A DNA stretch of 64,000 nucleotides from Ectopseudomonas mendocina (GCF_007049795.1 NZ_SCFY01000015.1:1-64000); one strand, 5' to 3'; counted from the first letter of the stretch, positions 37,707-47,469 are shown. Translations and numbers: made by a program. Notes: a model not told the origin generated them from the sequence alone.

Positions 37707-39338
37707 ATGAGCCAACACTTCCAGCACGACGTTCTGGTTATCGGCAGCGGTGCCGCCGGCCTGACCCTCGCCCTCACCCTTCCAACCCACTTGCGCATCG
37801 CGGTATTGAGCAAAGGCAATCTCGCCAACGGCTCGACCTACTGGGCGCAAGGTGGTGTAGCGGCAGTCCTGGACGACACCGACACGGTCGAATCCCACGT
37901 CGCCGACACCCTCGACGCAGGCGCCGGCCTGTGCCGCGAAGACGCGGTGCGATTCACGGTAGAACACAGCCGCGAAGCTATCCAGTGGCTGATCGACCAG
38001 GGCGTGCCTTTTACCCGCGACGATGAAACCGCGCGCGAGGATGGCGGTTTCGAGTTCCACCTGACCCGCGAAGGTGGCCATAGCCATCGACGCATCATTC
38101 ACGCAGCCGACGCTACCGGTGCAGCGATCTTCAATACGCTGCTGGAGCAGGCCCGGCAACGTCCGAACATCGAGCTACTGGAGCAACGCGTCGCCGTCGA
38201 CCTGATCACCGAACGCAAGCTCGGCCTGGATGGTGAGCGCTGCCTGGGGGCTTACGTATTGGATCGTGCTCGCGGTGAAGTGGACACCTTCAGCGCGCGC
38301 TTCGTGATTCTCGCCACCGGCGGCGCAGCCAAGGTCTACCTCTATACCAGCAACCCGGACGGCGCCTGTGGCGACGGCATTGCCATGGCCTGGCGTGCCG
38401 GCTGCCGCGTCGGCAATCTGGAGTTCAACCAGTTCCACCCCACCTGCCTGTATCACCCACAAGCCAAGAGCTTCCTGGTCACCGAAGCCGTGCGTGGCGA
38501 AGGCGGCTTGCTCAAGCTGCCCAATGGCGAACGCTTCATGCAGCGCTTCGACGAGCGCGCCGAACTGGCACCGCGCGACATCGTCGCCCGCGCCATCGAC
38601 CATGAAATGAAGCGCCTAGGTGTCGACTGTGTCTACCTGGACATCAGTCACAAGCCCGCCGAGTTCATCAAGAGTCACTTCCCCACTGTCTACGAGCGCT
38701 GCCTGGGCTTTGGCATCGACATCACCAAGCAGGCCATCCCGGTCGTCCCCGCAGCGCATTACACCTGCGGCGGTGTGGTGGTCGATCAACATGGCCGTAC
38801 CGACGTACCAGGCTTGTATGCCATCGGCGAAACCAGCTTTACCGGCCTGCATGGCGCCAACCGCATGGCCAGCAATTCGCTGCTCGAATGCTTCGTCTAT
38901 GCGCGCTCGGCCTGCGCGGATATCACCGAGCAGTTGAACACTATCGAAATGCCCAGCGACCTGCCGGACTGGGACGCCAGCCAGGTGACCGACTCGGACG
39001 AGGACGTGATCATCGCCCACAACTGGGACGAGCTGCGCCGCTTCATGTGGGACTACGTCGGCATCGTGCGCACCAACAAGCGCCTGCAGCGCGCGCAACA
39101 CCGCGTGCGCCTGCTGCAGGACGAGATCGATGAGTTCTACTCGAACTACAAAGTCAGTCGCGACCTGATCGAACTGCGCAACCTCGCCCTGGTCGCCGAG
39201 CTGATGATCAGCTCGGCCATGCAACGCCATGAGAGCCGCGGGCTGCACTACACCCTCGACTATCCCGAGCAACTGGCCGAAGCACGCGACACTATCCTGA
39301 CGCCGACGCCCCAGGCTCAGCCCAGCGCCGCCGGCTGA
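37707..39338 (+). CDS. nadB: L-aspartate oxidase NadB
   Basis: The 543-residue FAD flavoprotein oxidises L-aspartate to iminoaspartate, the first step of NAD synthesis. The dinucleotide motif GSGAAG lies at residues 13-18, ARVVLATGG-type and HPTCLYHP segments in the middle, and the succinate dehydrogenase/fumarate reductase family signature [15 protein letters not shown] near 380. The helical C-terminal domain is complete. It is divergent from algU, as in other pseudomonads. Its last 47 bases overlap the convergent ygfX gene. Confidence 0.97.
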   Translation: MSQHFQHDVLVIGSGAAGLTLALTLPTHLRIAVLSKGNLANGSTYWAQGGVAAVLDDTDTVESHVADTLDAGAGLCREDAVRFTVEHSREAIQWLIDQGVPFTRDDETAREDGGFEFHLTREGGHSHRRIIHAADATGAAIFNTLLEQARQRPNIELLEQRVAVDLITERKLGLDGERCLGAYVLDRARGEVDTFSARFVILATGGAAKVYLYTSNPDGACGDGIAMAWRAGCRVGNLEFNQFHPTCLYHPQAKSFLVTEAVRGEGGLLKLPNGERFMQRFDERAELAPRDIVARAIDHEMKRLGVDCVYLDISHKPAEFIKSHFPTVYERCLGFGIDITKQAIPVVPAAHYTCGGVVVDQHGRTDVPGLYAIGETSFTGLHGANRMASNSLLECFVYARSACADITEQLNTIEMPSDLPDWDASQVTDSDEDVIIAHNWDELRRFMWDYVGIVRTNKRLQRAQHRVRLLQDEIDEFYSNYKVSRDLIELRNLALVAELMISSAMQRHESRGLHYTLDYPEQLAEARDTILTPTPQAQPSAAG

Positions 39339-39759
39339 ACTTCAGACGCAAACGCAGGCGCCGGTGCTGCTCCGGCGCCAACGCGTCACACGGAATGCAC
39401 GAGCCGCGACTGAAACGCTGACCTGGCAAGCGATAGCGCAGCACCACAGCCAGCGGCAAGGCCAGGCTGTCAGGACGTAATTGCACCGCCTGCCAGCCAG
39501 TTGCAGCGCTGTATAGATGCCAGCCGAATCCATCACGACGCAGTCCGGTGATGGCCTTCGGCGCTGTCAGCAGAACGTGTCGCGGCAGCACCCAGGCGGC
39601 ATGCGTAAGGCACACTACGAATGACAGCAGCTTCGACCAGGTGGGAATGTCGGCCAGCCACGGCGCCAGCAAGGCCAACGCCAGGACCGACAGATAAAGC
39701 CTCAGCAGCCAGCGTGATGGCTGCCAACGGCACTCGAAAACATCACTTGGGTTGGACAC
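39292..39759 (-). CDS. YgfX/CptA-like membrane protein
   Basis: The 155-residue protein has two adjacent N-terminal membrane helices (about 18-34 and 42-58) and a basic cytoplasmic domain ending in an RRR-rich tail, the layout of YgfX. That family is linked to SdhE and was proposed as a toxin acting on FtsZ/MreB, which is debated. It starts at GTG 39759, overlapping sdhE by 17 bases, and its end overlaps nadB on the opposite strand. Confidence 0.8.
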   Translation of the reverse strand: MSNPSDVFECRWQPSRWLLRLYLSVLALALLAPWLADIPTWSKLLSFVVCLTHAAWVLPRHVLLTAPKAITGLRRDGFGWHLYSAATGWQAVQLRPDSLALPLAVVLRYRLPGQRFSRGSCIPCDALAPEQHRRLRLRLKFSRRRWAEPGASASG

Positions 39760-39997
39760 GGTCCAGGATCATGCGCACGATGTGGCGCAGGTCGGCATCC
39801 TCGGGCTCGCCGCGCTGCATGAACCAGCCGAACATGTCCTGATCCTCGCATTCCAGCAGTTTGCGATAGCGCGCCTGGTTCTCGGCATCCAGGCTCGGGT
39901 AGACCTCCTTGACGAAAGGTACCAGCAGCACATCCAGTTCCAACATGCCACGGCGGCTATGCCAGAACAGGCGATTCAGTTCACTTTGCTCAACCAT
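39743..39997 (-). CDS. sdhE: Succinate dehydrogenase flavinylation factor SdhE
   Basis: The 84-residue helical protein promotes covalent FAD attachment to SdhA and FrdA. The invariant RGxxE motif is RGMLE at residues 16-20 in [16 protein letters not shown], and the C-terminal helices [12 protein letters not shown] follow. GAGGAG precedes the ATG; a longer frame to 40144 would run into the ygfZ promoter. It is coupled to ygfX and divergent from ygfZ. Confidence 0.93.
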   Translation of the reverse strand: MVEQSELNRLFWHSRRGMLELDVLLVPFVKEVYPSLDAENQARYRKLLECEDQDMFGWFMQRGEPEDADLRHIVRMILDRVQPK

Positions 39998-40142
39998 GCA
40001 ACGGACTCCTCGAACGAGGCCGGCAGTATAACGGCGAATTGCGTCGCTGTTCACCGCGAGGCTGTGCAATTGCGCTGACAAGGCCCCGCCCTGCCCACTA
40101 TGATGATGCCCCTGACCTTTATTCAGCGATTCGATTTGCATC

Positions 40143-41084
40143 ATGGCCGATAGCGCTTACTTCACCCTCCTCGATCACGAAGGCCTGCTCGCCGTTCGCG
40201 GCGCGGACGCAGCCAAGTTCCTGCAGGGCCAAGTGACCTGCAACCTCAATTACCTCAGCGCCAGCCAATCCAGCCTTGGCGCCCGCTGCACGCCCAAGGG
40301 CCGCATGTTGTCGAGCTTTCGCATCGTCCCGGTGGAAGACGGCTATCTGCTGGCCATGGCACGCGAACTGATCGAGTCGCAGCAGGCCGACCTGCAGAAA
40401 TACGCAGTGTTCTCCAAATCCAAGCTCAGCGATGAAAGCGCCGCCTGGGTCCGTTTCGGCCTGGCCGGCGGCGACGCCGTACTCGGCGAGCTTGGCCTGC
40501 AATTGGGCTCTGCCAGCGACTCCATCACCTGCGCTGGACCGTTAATTGCCGTGCGCCTGAGCGATGGCCGTGCCGAGCTGTGGGCTCCGGCCGCCGAAAC
40601 AGAACAACTGCAAGGCCGCCTGGCCGCCGCGCTGCCGCAGGCGCCGCTGAACGACTGGCTACTGGCTCAGGTACGCGCTGGCGTGGGCCAGGTGTTCGGC
40701 GCCACACGTGAGCTGTTCATTCCGCAGATGATCAACCTGCAGGCCCTCGGCGGCGTAAGCTTCAAGAAAGGCTGCTACACCGGCCAGGAAATCGTCGCGC
40801 GCATGCAGTACCTGGGCAAGCTCAAGCGCCGCTTGCAGCGCCTGCGCCTGGTCGGCTCCGAGCTGCCGGCCGTCGGCGTCGAATTGTTCTCCCCGGCGCA
40901 TGGCTCCAGCGTTGGCGAAGTGGTGCTGGCGGCCCAGGCCGGCGACGCCATCGAGTTGCTCGCCGTGCTGCAGGAAGATGCCGTGAACGACGGCCGCATT
41001 CACCTCGGCAGCAGTGAAGGCCCGACGCTGACCCTGCTCGATCTGCCTTATCAGCTGGATGCCGACCAGGAAATCCAGCGCTGA
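40143..41084 (+). CDS. ygfZ: tRNA-modifying/Fe-S repair protein YgfZ
   Basis: The 313-residue folate-binding protein of the GcvT-like family has the hallmark KGCYTGQE at residues 209-216. YgfZ helps maintain certain Fe-S enzymes such as MiaB. It is divergent from sdhE, itself a cofactor-assembly factor, a pairing common in gammaproteobacteria. No strong ribosome-binding site precedes the ATG. Confidence 0.94.
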   Translation: MADSAYFTLLDHEGLLAVRGADAAKFLQGQVTCNLNYLSASQSSLGARCTPKGRMLSSFRIVPVEDGYLLAMARELIESQQADLQKYAVFSKSKLSDESAAWVRFGLAGGDAVLGELGLQLGSASDSITCAGPLIAVRLSDGRAELWAPAAETEQLQGRLAAALPQAPLNDWLLAQVRAGVGQVFGATRELFIPQMINLQALGGVSFKKGCYTGQEIVARMQYLGKLKRRLQRLRLVGSELPAVGVELFSPAHGSSVGEVVLAAQAGDAIELLAVLQEDAVNDGRIHLGSSEGPTLTLLDLPYQLDADQEIQR

Positions 41085-41130
41085 CTAAACTTCCCCGGCG
41101 CCGCATCGGATCGCCTAAGAGAGCTATTTC

Positions 41131-41967
41131 ATGAGCAAGCTTGCCGAAAAAGTCCAACAGGAACTGATCCACGCCATCGAGAACGATGAGCTGGTACTGC
41201 CCACCTTGCCCGAGGTGGCATTGCGGGTGCGTGAAGCAGCGGAAGACCCGGATGTGGGCATTCCGCAGATCAGCAAGGTAATCGGTAACGACGCAGCCCT
41301 CACCGCGCGCATCATCAAGGTGGTCAACAGCCCGCTGCTGCGTAGCAACAAGGAAATCACCGACCTGCAGATGGCCGTAAGCCGTCTGGGCATCAACTAC
41401 ACCTGCAACCTGGCCACCGGCCTGGCCATGGAGCAGATGTTCCAGGCCACCAGCGATGTGGTCGACCGCAAGATGCGCGAGGTGTGGAACAAGAGCACCG
41501 AGATCGCCGGTATCTGTCACGTGCTGTGCCGTCACTACACCCGCCTGATGCCGGACCAGGCCACCCTCGCCGGCCTGGTGCACCAGATCGGCGTGCTGCC
41601 GATCCTCACCTATGCCGAAGAACACAACGAGCTGCTGGCCGACTCCATCAGCCTCAATCACGTGATCGAGCAGATTCATCCGATCATCGGCGACAAGATC
41701 CTGCGTACCTGGGAGTTTCCCGAGCCGATCGCCATCGTGCCAAGCCAGTACCTGGATTTCACCCGCGACTCGGCCAAGGTCGATTACGTCGATATCGTTC
41801 AGGTCGCCACGCTGCAAAGCTACCTGGGCAGCGAGCACCCCTACACCCAGCTGGACTGGAGCAAAGTGCCAGCGTTCGCCAAGCTTGGTCTGGACCCGCA
41901 GGTCGACATGCAGGCCGACGAAGACCTCTCCGCCGCCATGGAAGCAGCCATGGGCATGCTGCAATAA
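41131..41967 (+). CDS. HDOD domain protein
   Basis: The 278-residue protein is almost entirely an HDOD domain: LPTLPEVALRVREAAEDPDVG, ISKVIGNDAALTARIIKVVNSPLL and LAGLVHQIGVLPILTYAEE. HDOD proteins lack full HD phosphohydrolase activity and act in signalling, often with c-di-GMP or chemosensory outputs. It has no attached receiver or GGDEF domain, so its partner is unknown. AGAGAG precedes the ATG, and a hairpin with a T-run follows. Confidence 0.9.
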   Translation: MSKLAEKVQQELIHAIENDELVLPTLPEVALRVREAAEDPDVGIPQISKVIGNDAALTARIIKVVNSPLLRSNKEITDLQMAVSRLGINYTCNLATGLAMEQMFQATSDVVDRKMREVWNKSTEIAGICHVLCRHYTRLMPDQATLAGLVHQIGVLPILTYAEEHNELLADSISLNHVIEQIHPIIGDKILRTWEFPEPIAIVPSQYLDFTRDSAKVDYVDIVQVATLQSYLGSEHPYTQLDWSKVPAFAKLGLDPQVDMQADEDLSAAMEAAMGMLQ

Positions 41968-41989
41968 AAGCATCTCGCCATGGATGGCA

Positions 41990-42012
41990 AAAAATTGTCG
42001 GGAGCAATTTTT
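41990..42012 (+). terminator. Terminator after the HDOD gene
   Basis: AAAAATTG and CAATTTTT form an 8-bp stem with a 7-base loop and a T-run, 22 bases after the HDOD stop. The stem is AT-rich and so weak, but placement is good. Confidence 0.6.
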
Positions 42013-42106
42013 GACGTCGCTGCGCGACGGCCCGAAGGGTGATCTACAGGGACGCAGATCACAAAATGCCTCTACACTCGAGCCATTCGCTTGAGGAAGT
42101 AGAGCC

Positions 42107-42862
42107 ATGCGTTACGCATTTCTCCTGCTCGTCCTGATGCTCAGCAGCGCCCAGGCTGCCGAGCAGGTGCGCCTCACCAACGGCGAATGGCCGCCGTACC
42201 TCGGGGAAACCCTGCCCCACCATGGCGTGGCCTCACGCATCGTCGCCGAAGCATTTGCGCTGCAAGGCGTCGAAGTGCAATGGGAATTTCACCCCTGGGC
42301 ACGCTCGCTGAAAATGGCCGAACAAGGTACGCGCGACGGCAGCGCCGTCTGGCTTGCCAACCCCGAACGTGAACAACACTTTCACATCAGCGAGCCGGTG
42401 GTCGAAAGCGGTTACTACCTGTTTCATCACAAGACCCACGCGTTTGACTGGAACGATGTCGCGGATCTGCGCGGCCTGCGCATTGCGGGTACCCGCGGCT
42501 ATGACTACGGCGAAGCCTTTCAACGTGCCGAAGCGGCCGGAGAGCTCGAGGTGGTACGCCTGACCGGTGATGAACAGGGCCTGCGCCAGTTGCTGGCCGG
42601 GCGCATCGATGTGTTTCCCGTGGACAAGGTGGTGGGCTTCGACCTGCTCTATAAGAAATTCAGCGCTGCCGAACGCCAGCGCCTGAGCTTTCATCGCAAG
42701 CCTCTGCGCAGCGACAGTCTGCATCTGCTGCTATCGCGCGAGGTGCCGGGCAATGACGAACTGATGCAACGCTTCAATCGTGGTCTGAATCAATTGCGCG
42801 ACAGTGGCAAGGTTTCCCAGTACCTGCTGGAGATTCAGCAGCCGCTAAGCCTCAGCCACTGA
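42107..42862 (+). CDS. Periplasmic amino-acid-type solute-binding protein (SBP_bac_3)
   Basis: The 251-residue protein has a signal peptide (MRYAFLLLVLMLSSAQA, cleavage near residue 18) followed by a two-lobed family 3 binding domain (NGEWPPYLGETLPHHGVASRIV ... WHPWARSLKMAEQGTRDGSAVW). There are no permease or ATPase genes beside it, so it is an orphan. Such lone proteins often serve sensory or non-transport roles. Its end overlaps the convergent sensor kinase gene by 18 bases. Confidence 0.88.
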   Translation: MRYAFLLLVLMLSSAQAAEQVRLTNGEWPPYLGETLPHHGVASRIVAEAFALQGVEVQWEFHPWARSLKMAEQGTRDGSAVWLANPEREQHFHISEPVVESGYYLFHHKTHAFDWNDVADLRGLRIAGTRGYDYGEAFQRAEAAGELEVVRLTGDEQGLRQLLAGRIDVFPVDKVVGFDLLYKKFSAAERQRLSFHRKPLRSDSLHLLLSREVPGNDELMQRFNRGLNQLRDSGKVSQYLLEIQQPLSLSH

Positions 42863-44242
42863 TAACGGAAACTCGACACGTACCCGCAGGCCATGCGGCT
42901 GCGCTTGATGCAGGCTGATACGAGCCTGATGGGCGCGACAGATCTCACCCACGATGGCCAGCCCGAGCCCCGCACCATTGCCCAGATTGCTGCGCCTGTA
43001 GAAGCGCTCGAAGACTTTCTCGTGCTCGGACTCGGGAATCCCCGGACCGTCATCCTCGACCTCCAGCACGGCAGGAGCCAGGGTGCGGATGATCAGGTTG
43101 CCACCGGCTGGCGTATGCGCCAGCGCGTTGTCGAGCAGGTTGTTCAGCAACTCGTTGAGCAACGTGGGCTCGCCATCGATCCACACCGACTGATCAGCCT
43201 CCAGCGCCAGCGCGACACCACGGGCATGAGCCAGTGGCGCCATGGCCAGCCCCAGTTCACGCGCCAGCTGACTGAGATCGATACGCTGCGCGCCGCCCTC
43301 GGTAATGGCTCGCGCGCCACTCTCGATACGCGCCAGCGACAGTAGCTGATTGGCCAGCAAGGTCAGGCGGTCGCCCTGCTGCGCCACCTGCTCCAGTGTG
43401 CTGCGCCATTCCTCCGGCTGCTCGGCGCGCAGGCCCAGGGTAATACGCGCCTTGAGCGCCGCCAGCGGCGTTCGCAATTCATGTGCGGCATCGGCAATGA
43501 ACTGCGACTGCCGCTCGAACAGTCCCTGCAGGCGCTGGTTAAACTGGTTCAGTGTTTCCACCAGCGGCAGCACCTCACGTGGCAACCCGCCGTCCGGCAG
43601 CGGCTGCAGGTCATCGCTGGCCCGCTCAGCCACTTCCCGACGCAACGCTTCCAGCGGCCGCAGCGCCAGATTCACCGCCAACCACACCAGCAGCAGCGCG
43701 CTGACCGACAGCAACCCCATGCGCCACAAGGTACCGATCAACAATTCGCGGGCCATGCGCTCGCGTGCACCCTGGGTTTCCGCCACGCGGATTTCGGCGA
43801 TACCGTTTAGCTGCGGCTCGCTGACTGGCTGCAGAAAGCTGACCACGCGTACGCCCTGATTGCGGTATTCGGCATCGTAGAAATGCGCCAGCGCCGGATA
43901 ATCGTCAGTACGTGGCGTGCCCGGCGGCGCTGGCGGCAGGTCCTCATAGCCGGAAACCTGATTACCCTGAAGGTCGAGCACCTGGTAGTAGATGCGTCCG
44001 GCGCTGTCGTAGGCGAAGGTATCGAGCGCGACATAGGGAATATTGGCGCGCAACCGGCCGTCCTCGGCATACAGACCATCGGCCACCGCGCGCGCCGATG
44101 CAAGCAGCGTACGGTCATAGGCGGTATCAGCTGCGCGGCGCGCACTCCAGTAGGCACTGAAGCTGCTCAGCAGCAGGATCAACGACAACAGCAGCGCCAG
44201 ACGCCGTAGCAGACGCCCACGCAGACTGACACCACGGCTCAT
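42845..44242 (-). CDS. tctE: Sensor histidine kinase TctE
   Basis: The 465-residue kinase has two membrane helices (about 15-33 and 168-193) enclosing a periplasmic domain, a HAMP-like linker, the phospho-acceptor His 254 in DAAHELRTPLAALKARI, and the ATPase N, G1 and G2 boxes (NELLNNLLDNALAHT; EDDGPGIPESE; NGAGLGLAIV). It is paired with tctD by a four-base overlap and divergent from opdH-tctCBA, so it likely senses tricarboxylates such as citrate or cis-aconitate. Confidence 0.93.
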   Translation of the reverse strand: MSRGVSLRGRLLRRLALLLSLILLLSSFSAYWSARRAADTAYDRTLLASARAVADGLYAEDGRLRANIPYVALDTFAYDSAGRIYYQVLDLQGNQVSGYEDLPPAPPGTPRTDDYPALAHFYDAEYRNQGVRVVSFLQPVSEPQLNGIAEIRVAETQGARERMARELLIGTLWRMGLLSVSALLLVWLAVNLALRPLEALRREVAERASDDLQPLPDGGLPREVLPLVETLNQFNQRLQGLFERQSQFIADAAHELRTPLAALKARITLGLRAEQPEEWRSTLEQVAQQGDRLTLLANQLLSLARIESGARAITEGGAQRIDLSQLARELGLAMAPLAHARGVALALEADQSVWIDGEPTLLNELLNNLLDNALAHTPAGGNLIIRTLAPAVLEVEDDGPGIPESEHEKVFERFYRRSNLGNGAGLGLAIVGEICRAHQARISLHQAQPHGLRVRVEFPLSVAEA

Positions 44243-44910
44243 GCCTCGACCGCTTCCAACAGGTAGCCAAGACCACGGAAGGTGACGATGCGTACGGCAC
44301 TGCCCTCGAGCTTCTTGCGCAGGCGGTGGATGTAGATTTCGATGGCATCCGGGCTGGCGTCCTCATCAAGACCGAACACCTGAGCCGCCAGTTGCTCCTT
44401 GCTCATCACCCTGCCCGGTCTGGCGATCATAGCTTCCAGCACCGCCTGTTCGCGGGCAGTGAGACTAAGAGCCTCGCCCTCGAGACTGAAACGGCGGGCG
44501 CCCAGGTCGTAGACCAGATCGCCACAGCGCTGCAATTGCTCACCACCGAGCACGCTACGCCGCAGCAACGCCTTGACCCGCGCCTCCAGTTCGGTGAGTT
44601 CGAAAGGTTTGGCCAGGTAGTCATCAGCACCGAGATTGAGGCCATGGACGCGATCCTTGACCTCGCCACGCGCGGTCAACATCAGTACCGGCAGGGTCTG
44701 GCCACGGTCACGCAGGCGCGCAAGCACGGCAAATCCGTCCAGGCGTGGCAGGCCTATATCGAGAATCGCCAGCGCGTAGTCCTCGCTGGACAGTGCCAGA
44801 TCAGCGGCGACGCCATCATGCAGCACATCCACCGTCCAGCCGGCTCCTTTCAGCGCCTGGGCCACGCTTTCCGCCAATTGCGGATGGTCTTCGACCAGCA
44901 GAATCCGCAC
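44239..44910 (-). CDS. tctD: Response regulator TctD (OmpR family)
   Basis: The 223-residue protein has a receiver domain (residues 1-115, phospho-acceptor Asp 51 in LAILDIGLPRLDG, Lys in the YLAKPFEL segment) and a C-terminal winged helix (DAIEIYIHRLRKKLEGSAVRIVTFRGLGYLLE). GTG 44910 has GGAGG five bases upstream; extension to 44988 lacks support. It likely activates opdH-tctCBA through the TGAAAGC repeats in the divergent intergenic region. Confidence 0.94.
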   Translation of the reverse strand: MRILLVEDHPQLAESVAQALKGAGWTVDVLHDGVAADLALSSEDYALAILDIGLPRLDGFAVLARLRDRGQTLPVLMLTARGEVKDRVHGLNLGADDYLAKPFELTELEARVKALLRRSVLGGEQLQRCGDLVYDLGARRFSLEGEALSLTAREQAVLEAMIARPGRVMSKEQLAAQVFGLDEDASPDAIEIYIHRLRKKLEGSAVRIVTFRGLGYLLEAVEA

Positions 44911-45044
44911 CGCCACCTCCAGCTGCAGCTTCGTTAAAGGCGCGCAGTGTAGCGCCGCCACGGCCGCTGTGAATTGCTCAAATGCCAAAGCAGCATTTGT
45001 TTATTTCCCTGCGTGACCCGCCATGACGTAACAACACACCATCA

Positions 45045-45081
45045 TGAAAATCTTTCGGCCATGAAAGCCTAGTGAAAGCTT
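45045..45081. promoter_or_regulatory. Candidate TctD binding sites
   Basis: Three like-oriented repeats are seen: TGAAAATCT (45045-45053), TGAAAGCCT (45062-45070) and TGAAAGCTT (45073-45081). The last two are spaced by exactly 11 bases, typical for OmpR-family dimers. They lie in the divergent region between tctD and opdH. The arrangement is suggestive, not proven. Confidence 0.55.
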
Positions 45082-45129
45082 GCCCTCATAGCATCGTTTC
45101 AAGGTGGCTCGATCCACCTGCTCAAGCGA

Positions 45130-45147
45130 CCTGGCAGTGGTGCCAGG
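45130..45147 (+). promoter_or_regulatory. Leader hairpin before opdH
   Basis: CCTGGCA and TGCCAGG form a perfect 7-bp stem with a GTGG loop, just upstream of the A-rich motif and start of opdH. A smaller hairpin AGGTGG/CCACCT lies at 45102-45119. Both could fold in the leader mRNA. Confidence 0.45.
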
Positions 45148-45154
45148 TGGCGAC

Positions 45155-45165
45155 AAGAACAAAAA
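45155..45165 (+). promoter_or_regulatory. Hfq/Crc (CA) motif before opdH
   Basis: AAGAACAAAAA contains AANAANAA and directly precedes the ribosome-binding site (GGAG at 45167-45170) and start of opdH. Hfq/Crc binding here would explain catabolite repression of tricarboxylate uptake, which is known for opdH in P. aeruginosa. Confidence 0.6.
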
Positions 45166-45175
45166 CGGAGACCAC

Positions 45176-46456
45176 ATGATGCTCGCAGCCTCACGCCAGG
45201 CCCTGCCGCCTGTCCGCCTGCTCTGCCTGGCCATCGCCGCTACTGGCGCTGCCCCCCTCGCCAACGCCGCCTTCATAGAAGACAGCAGTGCCAGCCTCAC
45301 CGCTACCAACATCTACCTCAATCGAGATTTCCGCGAAAATACGCAACCTCGAAAACAGCAGAACAAACGTGAAGAATGGGGTCAGGCTTTCTGGCTGGAC
45401 GTCAAGTCCGGCTACACCGAAGGCACCGTAGGCTTCGGTCTGGATGCCATGGGCCTGCTGGGGATCAAGCTCGACTCGGGCAAGGGCCGTACAGGAACCG
45501 ACCTACTGCCCGTCCAGGATGATGGCGGCACACCTGACGAATTCGGCCGCCTGAGCGCCACCGCCAAAGTGAAGATTTCCTCTACCGAACTGCGCTACGG
45601 CTCGCATGTGCCCGAGCTGCCGGTGGTCAAGGCCAGCGATAGCCGTCTGCTGCCACAGGTATTCGAGGGCGGTCTGCTGACCTCCTCCGAACTGGAAGGC
45701 CTGACCTTCACCGGTGGTCGCCTTGACAAGGTCATCGACCGCGCCTCGACCAACTCCGAGGAGATGGTGCTCAACGCCAAGAACAACCGCTTCGCCTCCG
45801 GCATCGAAGCCGACCACCTCGACCTCGCCGGCGTCGACTACAAGTTCGCGCCTGGTTTCACCGGTCGTTACTACTTCGCCGACCTAGATGACATCTATCG
45901 CCAGCACTTCTTCGGCCTGCTCAGCAGCCATAAAGTCGGCGCCGGCACCCTGAGCAGCGACGTGCGTTACATCGTCAGCCGTGACAGCGGCGCAGCCAAT
46001 GCAGGCAAGGTCGACAACCAGGCCTTCAACGCCATGGTCAGCTACGTCCTGGGTGCGCACAAGTTCGGCCTGGGCTTCCAGGACATGAGCGGCGACACCG
46101 GCTTCGCCTATATCGATGGCAGCGATCCGTTTCTGGTCAACTTCGTGCAGATCAACGACTTCGCCAACGCCGACGAGCGTTCCTGGCAGGCCCGCTACGA
46201 TTACAACTTCGCCAGCATCGGGGTTCCCGGCCTGACCTTCATGACCCGCTACATCCGTGGCGATGACGCCCGCATCGCCGGCTCCGACGACCGTGGCGGC
46301 GAATGGGAACGTGATATCGAGTTCAAGTACGTGGTGCAAACCGGCCCGCTCAAGGACCTCTACGTACGCGTGCGCAACGCCAGCTTCCGCTCCGACTTCG
46401 CCCGCGACGCGGACGAGAACCGTGTCATCGTCGGCTACACCCTGCCGATTTGGTAA
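45176..46456 (+). CDS. opdH: OprD family outer-membrane porin OpdH (tricarboxylate)
   Basis: The 426-residue outer-membrane channel has a signal peptide (cleavage near residue 31, ANA-AFIED) and the OprD-family beta-barrel with conserved NIYLNRDFRE near the mature N-terminus and FRSDFARDADENRVIVGYTLPIW at the end, with the expected terminal aromatic. Its place before tctC and opposite tctDE makes it the ortholog of OpdH, which admits citrate and cis-aconitate. ATG 45176 is followed in frame by a second ATG. Translation is likely subject to Hfq/Crc. Confidence 0.92.
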   Translation: MMLAASRQALPPVRLLCLAIAATGAAPLANAAFIEDSSASLTATNIYLNRDFRENTQPRKQQNKREEWGQAFWLDVKSGYTEGTVGFGLDAMGLLGIKLDSGKGRTGTDLLPVQDDGGTPDEFGRLSATAKVKISSTELRYGSHVPELPVVKASDSRLLPQVFEGGLLTSSELEGLTFTGGRLDKVIDRASTNSEEMVLNAKNNRFASGIEADHLDLAGVDYKFAPGFTGRYYFADLDDIYRQHFFGLLSSHKVGAGTLSSDVRYIVSRDSGAANAGKVDNQAFNAMVSYVLGAHKFGLGFQDMSGDTGFAYIDGSDPFLVNFVQINDFANADERSWQARYDYNFASIGVPGLTFMTRYIRGDDARIAGSDDRGGEWERDIEFKYVVQTGPLKDLYVRVRNASFRSDFARDADENRVIVGYTLPIW

Positions 46457-46466
46457 ACAACAACAA
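46456..46466 (+). promoter_or_regulatory. Hfq/Crc (CA) motif between opdH and tctC
   Basis: AACAACAACAA consists of continuous AAN triplets beginning at the opdH stop and ending 23 bases before the tctC start codon. It is the strongest CA-motif match in the window, and could gate tctC translation separately from opdH. Confidence 0.6.
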
Positions 46467-46488
46467 GACTCGTGAGGAATCATTCATC

Positions 46489-47469
46489 ATGAAATCCGTA
46501 CTGACCCGCGCCGCTCTGGCGACTGCCTGCCTGGCCTTCGCCAGCCAACTGCTGGCTGCCGAACCCAAGCGCCCCGAATGCATCGCCCCGGCCAAGCCCG
46601 GTGGCGGTTTCGACCTGACCTGCAAACTGGCCCAGAGTGGTCTGAAAGACGAAGGCCTGCTCAAGGCGCCAATGCGCGTCACCTACATGCCGGGCGGTGT
46701 CGGCGCCGTGGCCTACAACGCCGTGGTCGCTCAGCGCGCCAAGGACCCGGGCACCATCACCGCCTTCTCCTCGGGCTCGCTGCTGAACCTGGCCCAGGGC
46801 AAGTTCGGTCGTTATGACGAAAACGCCGTACGTTGGCTGGCCGCGGTCGGTACCGACTACGGTGCGATCACCGTGCGCGCCGACTCTCCGTACAAGAATC
46901 TCGATGACCTGGTTCAGGCCCTGAAGAAAGATCCGTCCAGCATCGTCTTCGGCGCCGGCGCCACCATCGGCGGCCAGGACTGGATGCAGACCGCGCTGAT
47001 CGCCCGTCTGGCCGGGATCGAGCCGAAGAACCTGCGCTATGTTGCCTTCGAAGGCGGCGGTGAAACTCTCACCGCCATGCTCGGCGGCCATGTACAGGTC
47101 ACCAGCAGCGGCCTGGGTGAAGTCACCCCGCAACTGGAAGCGAAGAAAGTACGCATCCTCGCGGTGCTCTCCGATGAGCGCCTGCCGGGCAAACTGGCCG
47201 AGATCCCGACAGCCAAGGAGCAGGGCTACGACATCACCTGGCCGGTGATCCGCGGTTTTTACATGGGCCCGGAAGTCAGCGACGAGCAGTTCAACTGGTG
47301 GAAACAGCAGTTCGACACCCTGCTGTCCAGCGAAGAGTTCGCCAAGTTGCGTGAACAACGCGACCTGCTGCCATTGTCGGTTACCGGTGATGACCTAGAT
47401 ACCCTGGTGCACAAGCAGGTTGCCGAGTACAAGGCCCTGGCCGGTGAATTCGGCCTGATGCAGGAATAA
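46489..47469 (+). CDS. tctC: Tricarboxylate-binding protein TctC
   Basis: The 326-residue periplasmic protein of the Bug/TTT family has a signal peptide (MKSVLTRAALATACLAFASQ, cleavage near 23) and the carboxylate-binding loop PAKPGGGFDLTC. Later segments GGVGAVAYN and GATIGGQDWMQ complete the binding fold. It hands citrate-type ligands to the TctAB permease. ATG 46489 follows GAGGA, with an A-rich motif before it. Confidence 0.94.
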   Translation: MKSVLTRAALATACLAFASQLLAAEPKRPECIAPAKPGGGFDLTCKLAQSGLKDEGLLKAPMRVTYMPGGVGAVAYNAVVAQRAKDPGTITAFSSGSLLNLAQGKFGRYDENAVRWLAAVGTDYGAITVRADSPYKNLDDLVQALKKDPSSIVFGAGATIGGQDWMQTALIARLAGIEPKNLRYVAFEGGGETLTAMLGGHVQVTSSGLGEVTPQLEAKKVRILAVLSDERLPGKLAEIPTAKEQGYDITWPVIRGFYMGPEVSDEQFNWWKQQFDTLLSSEEFAKLREQRDLLPLSVTGDDLDTLVHKQVAEYKALAGEFGLMQE

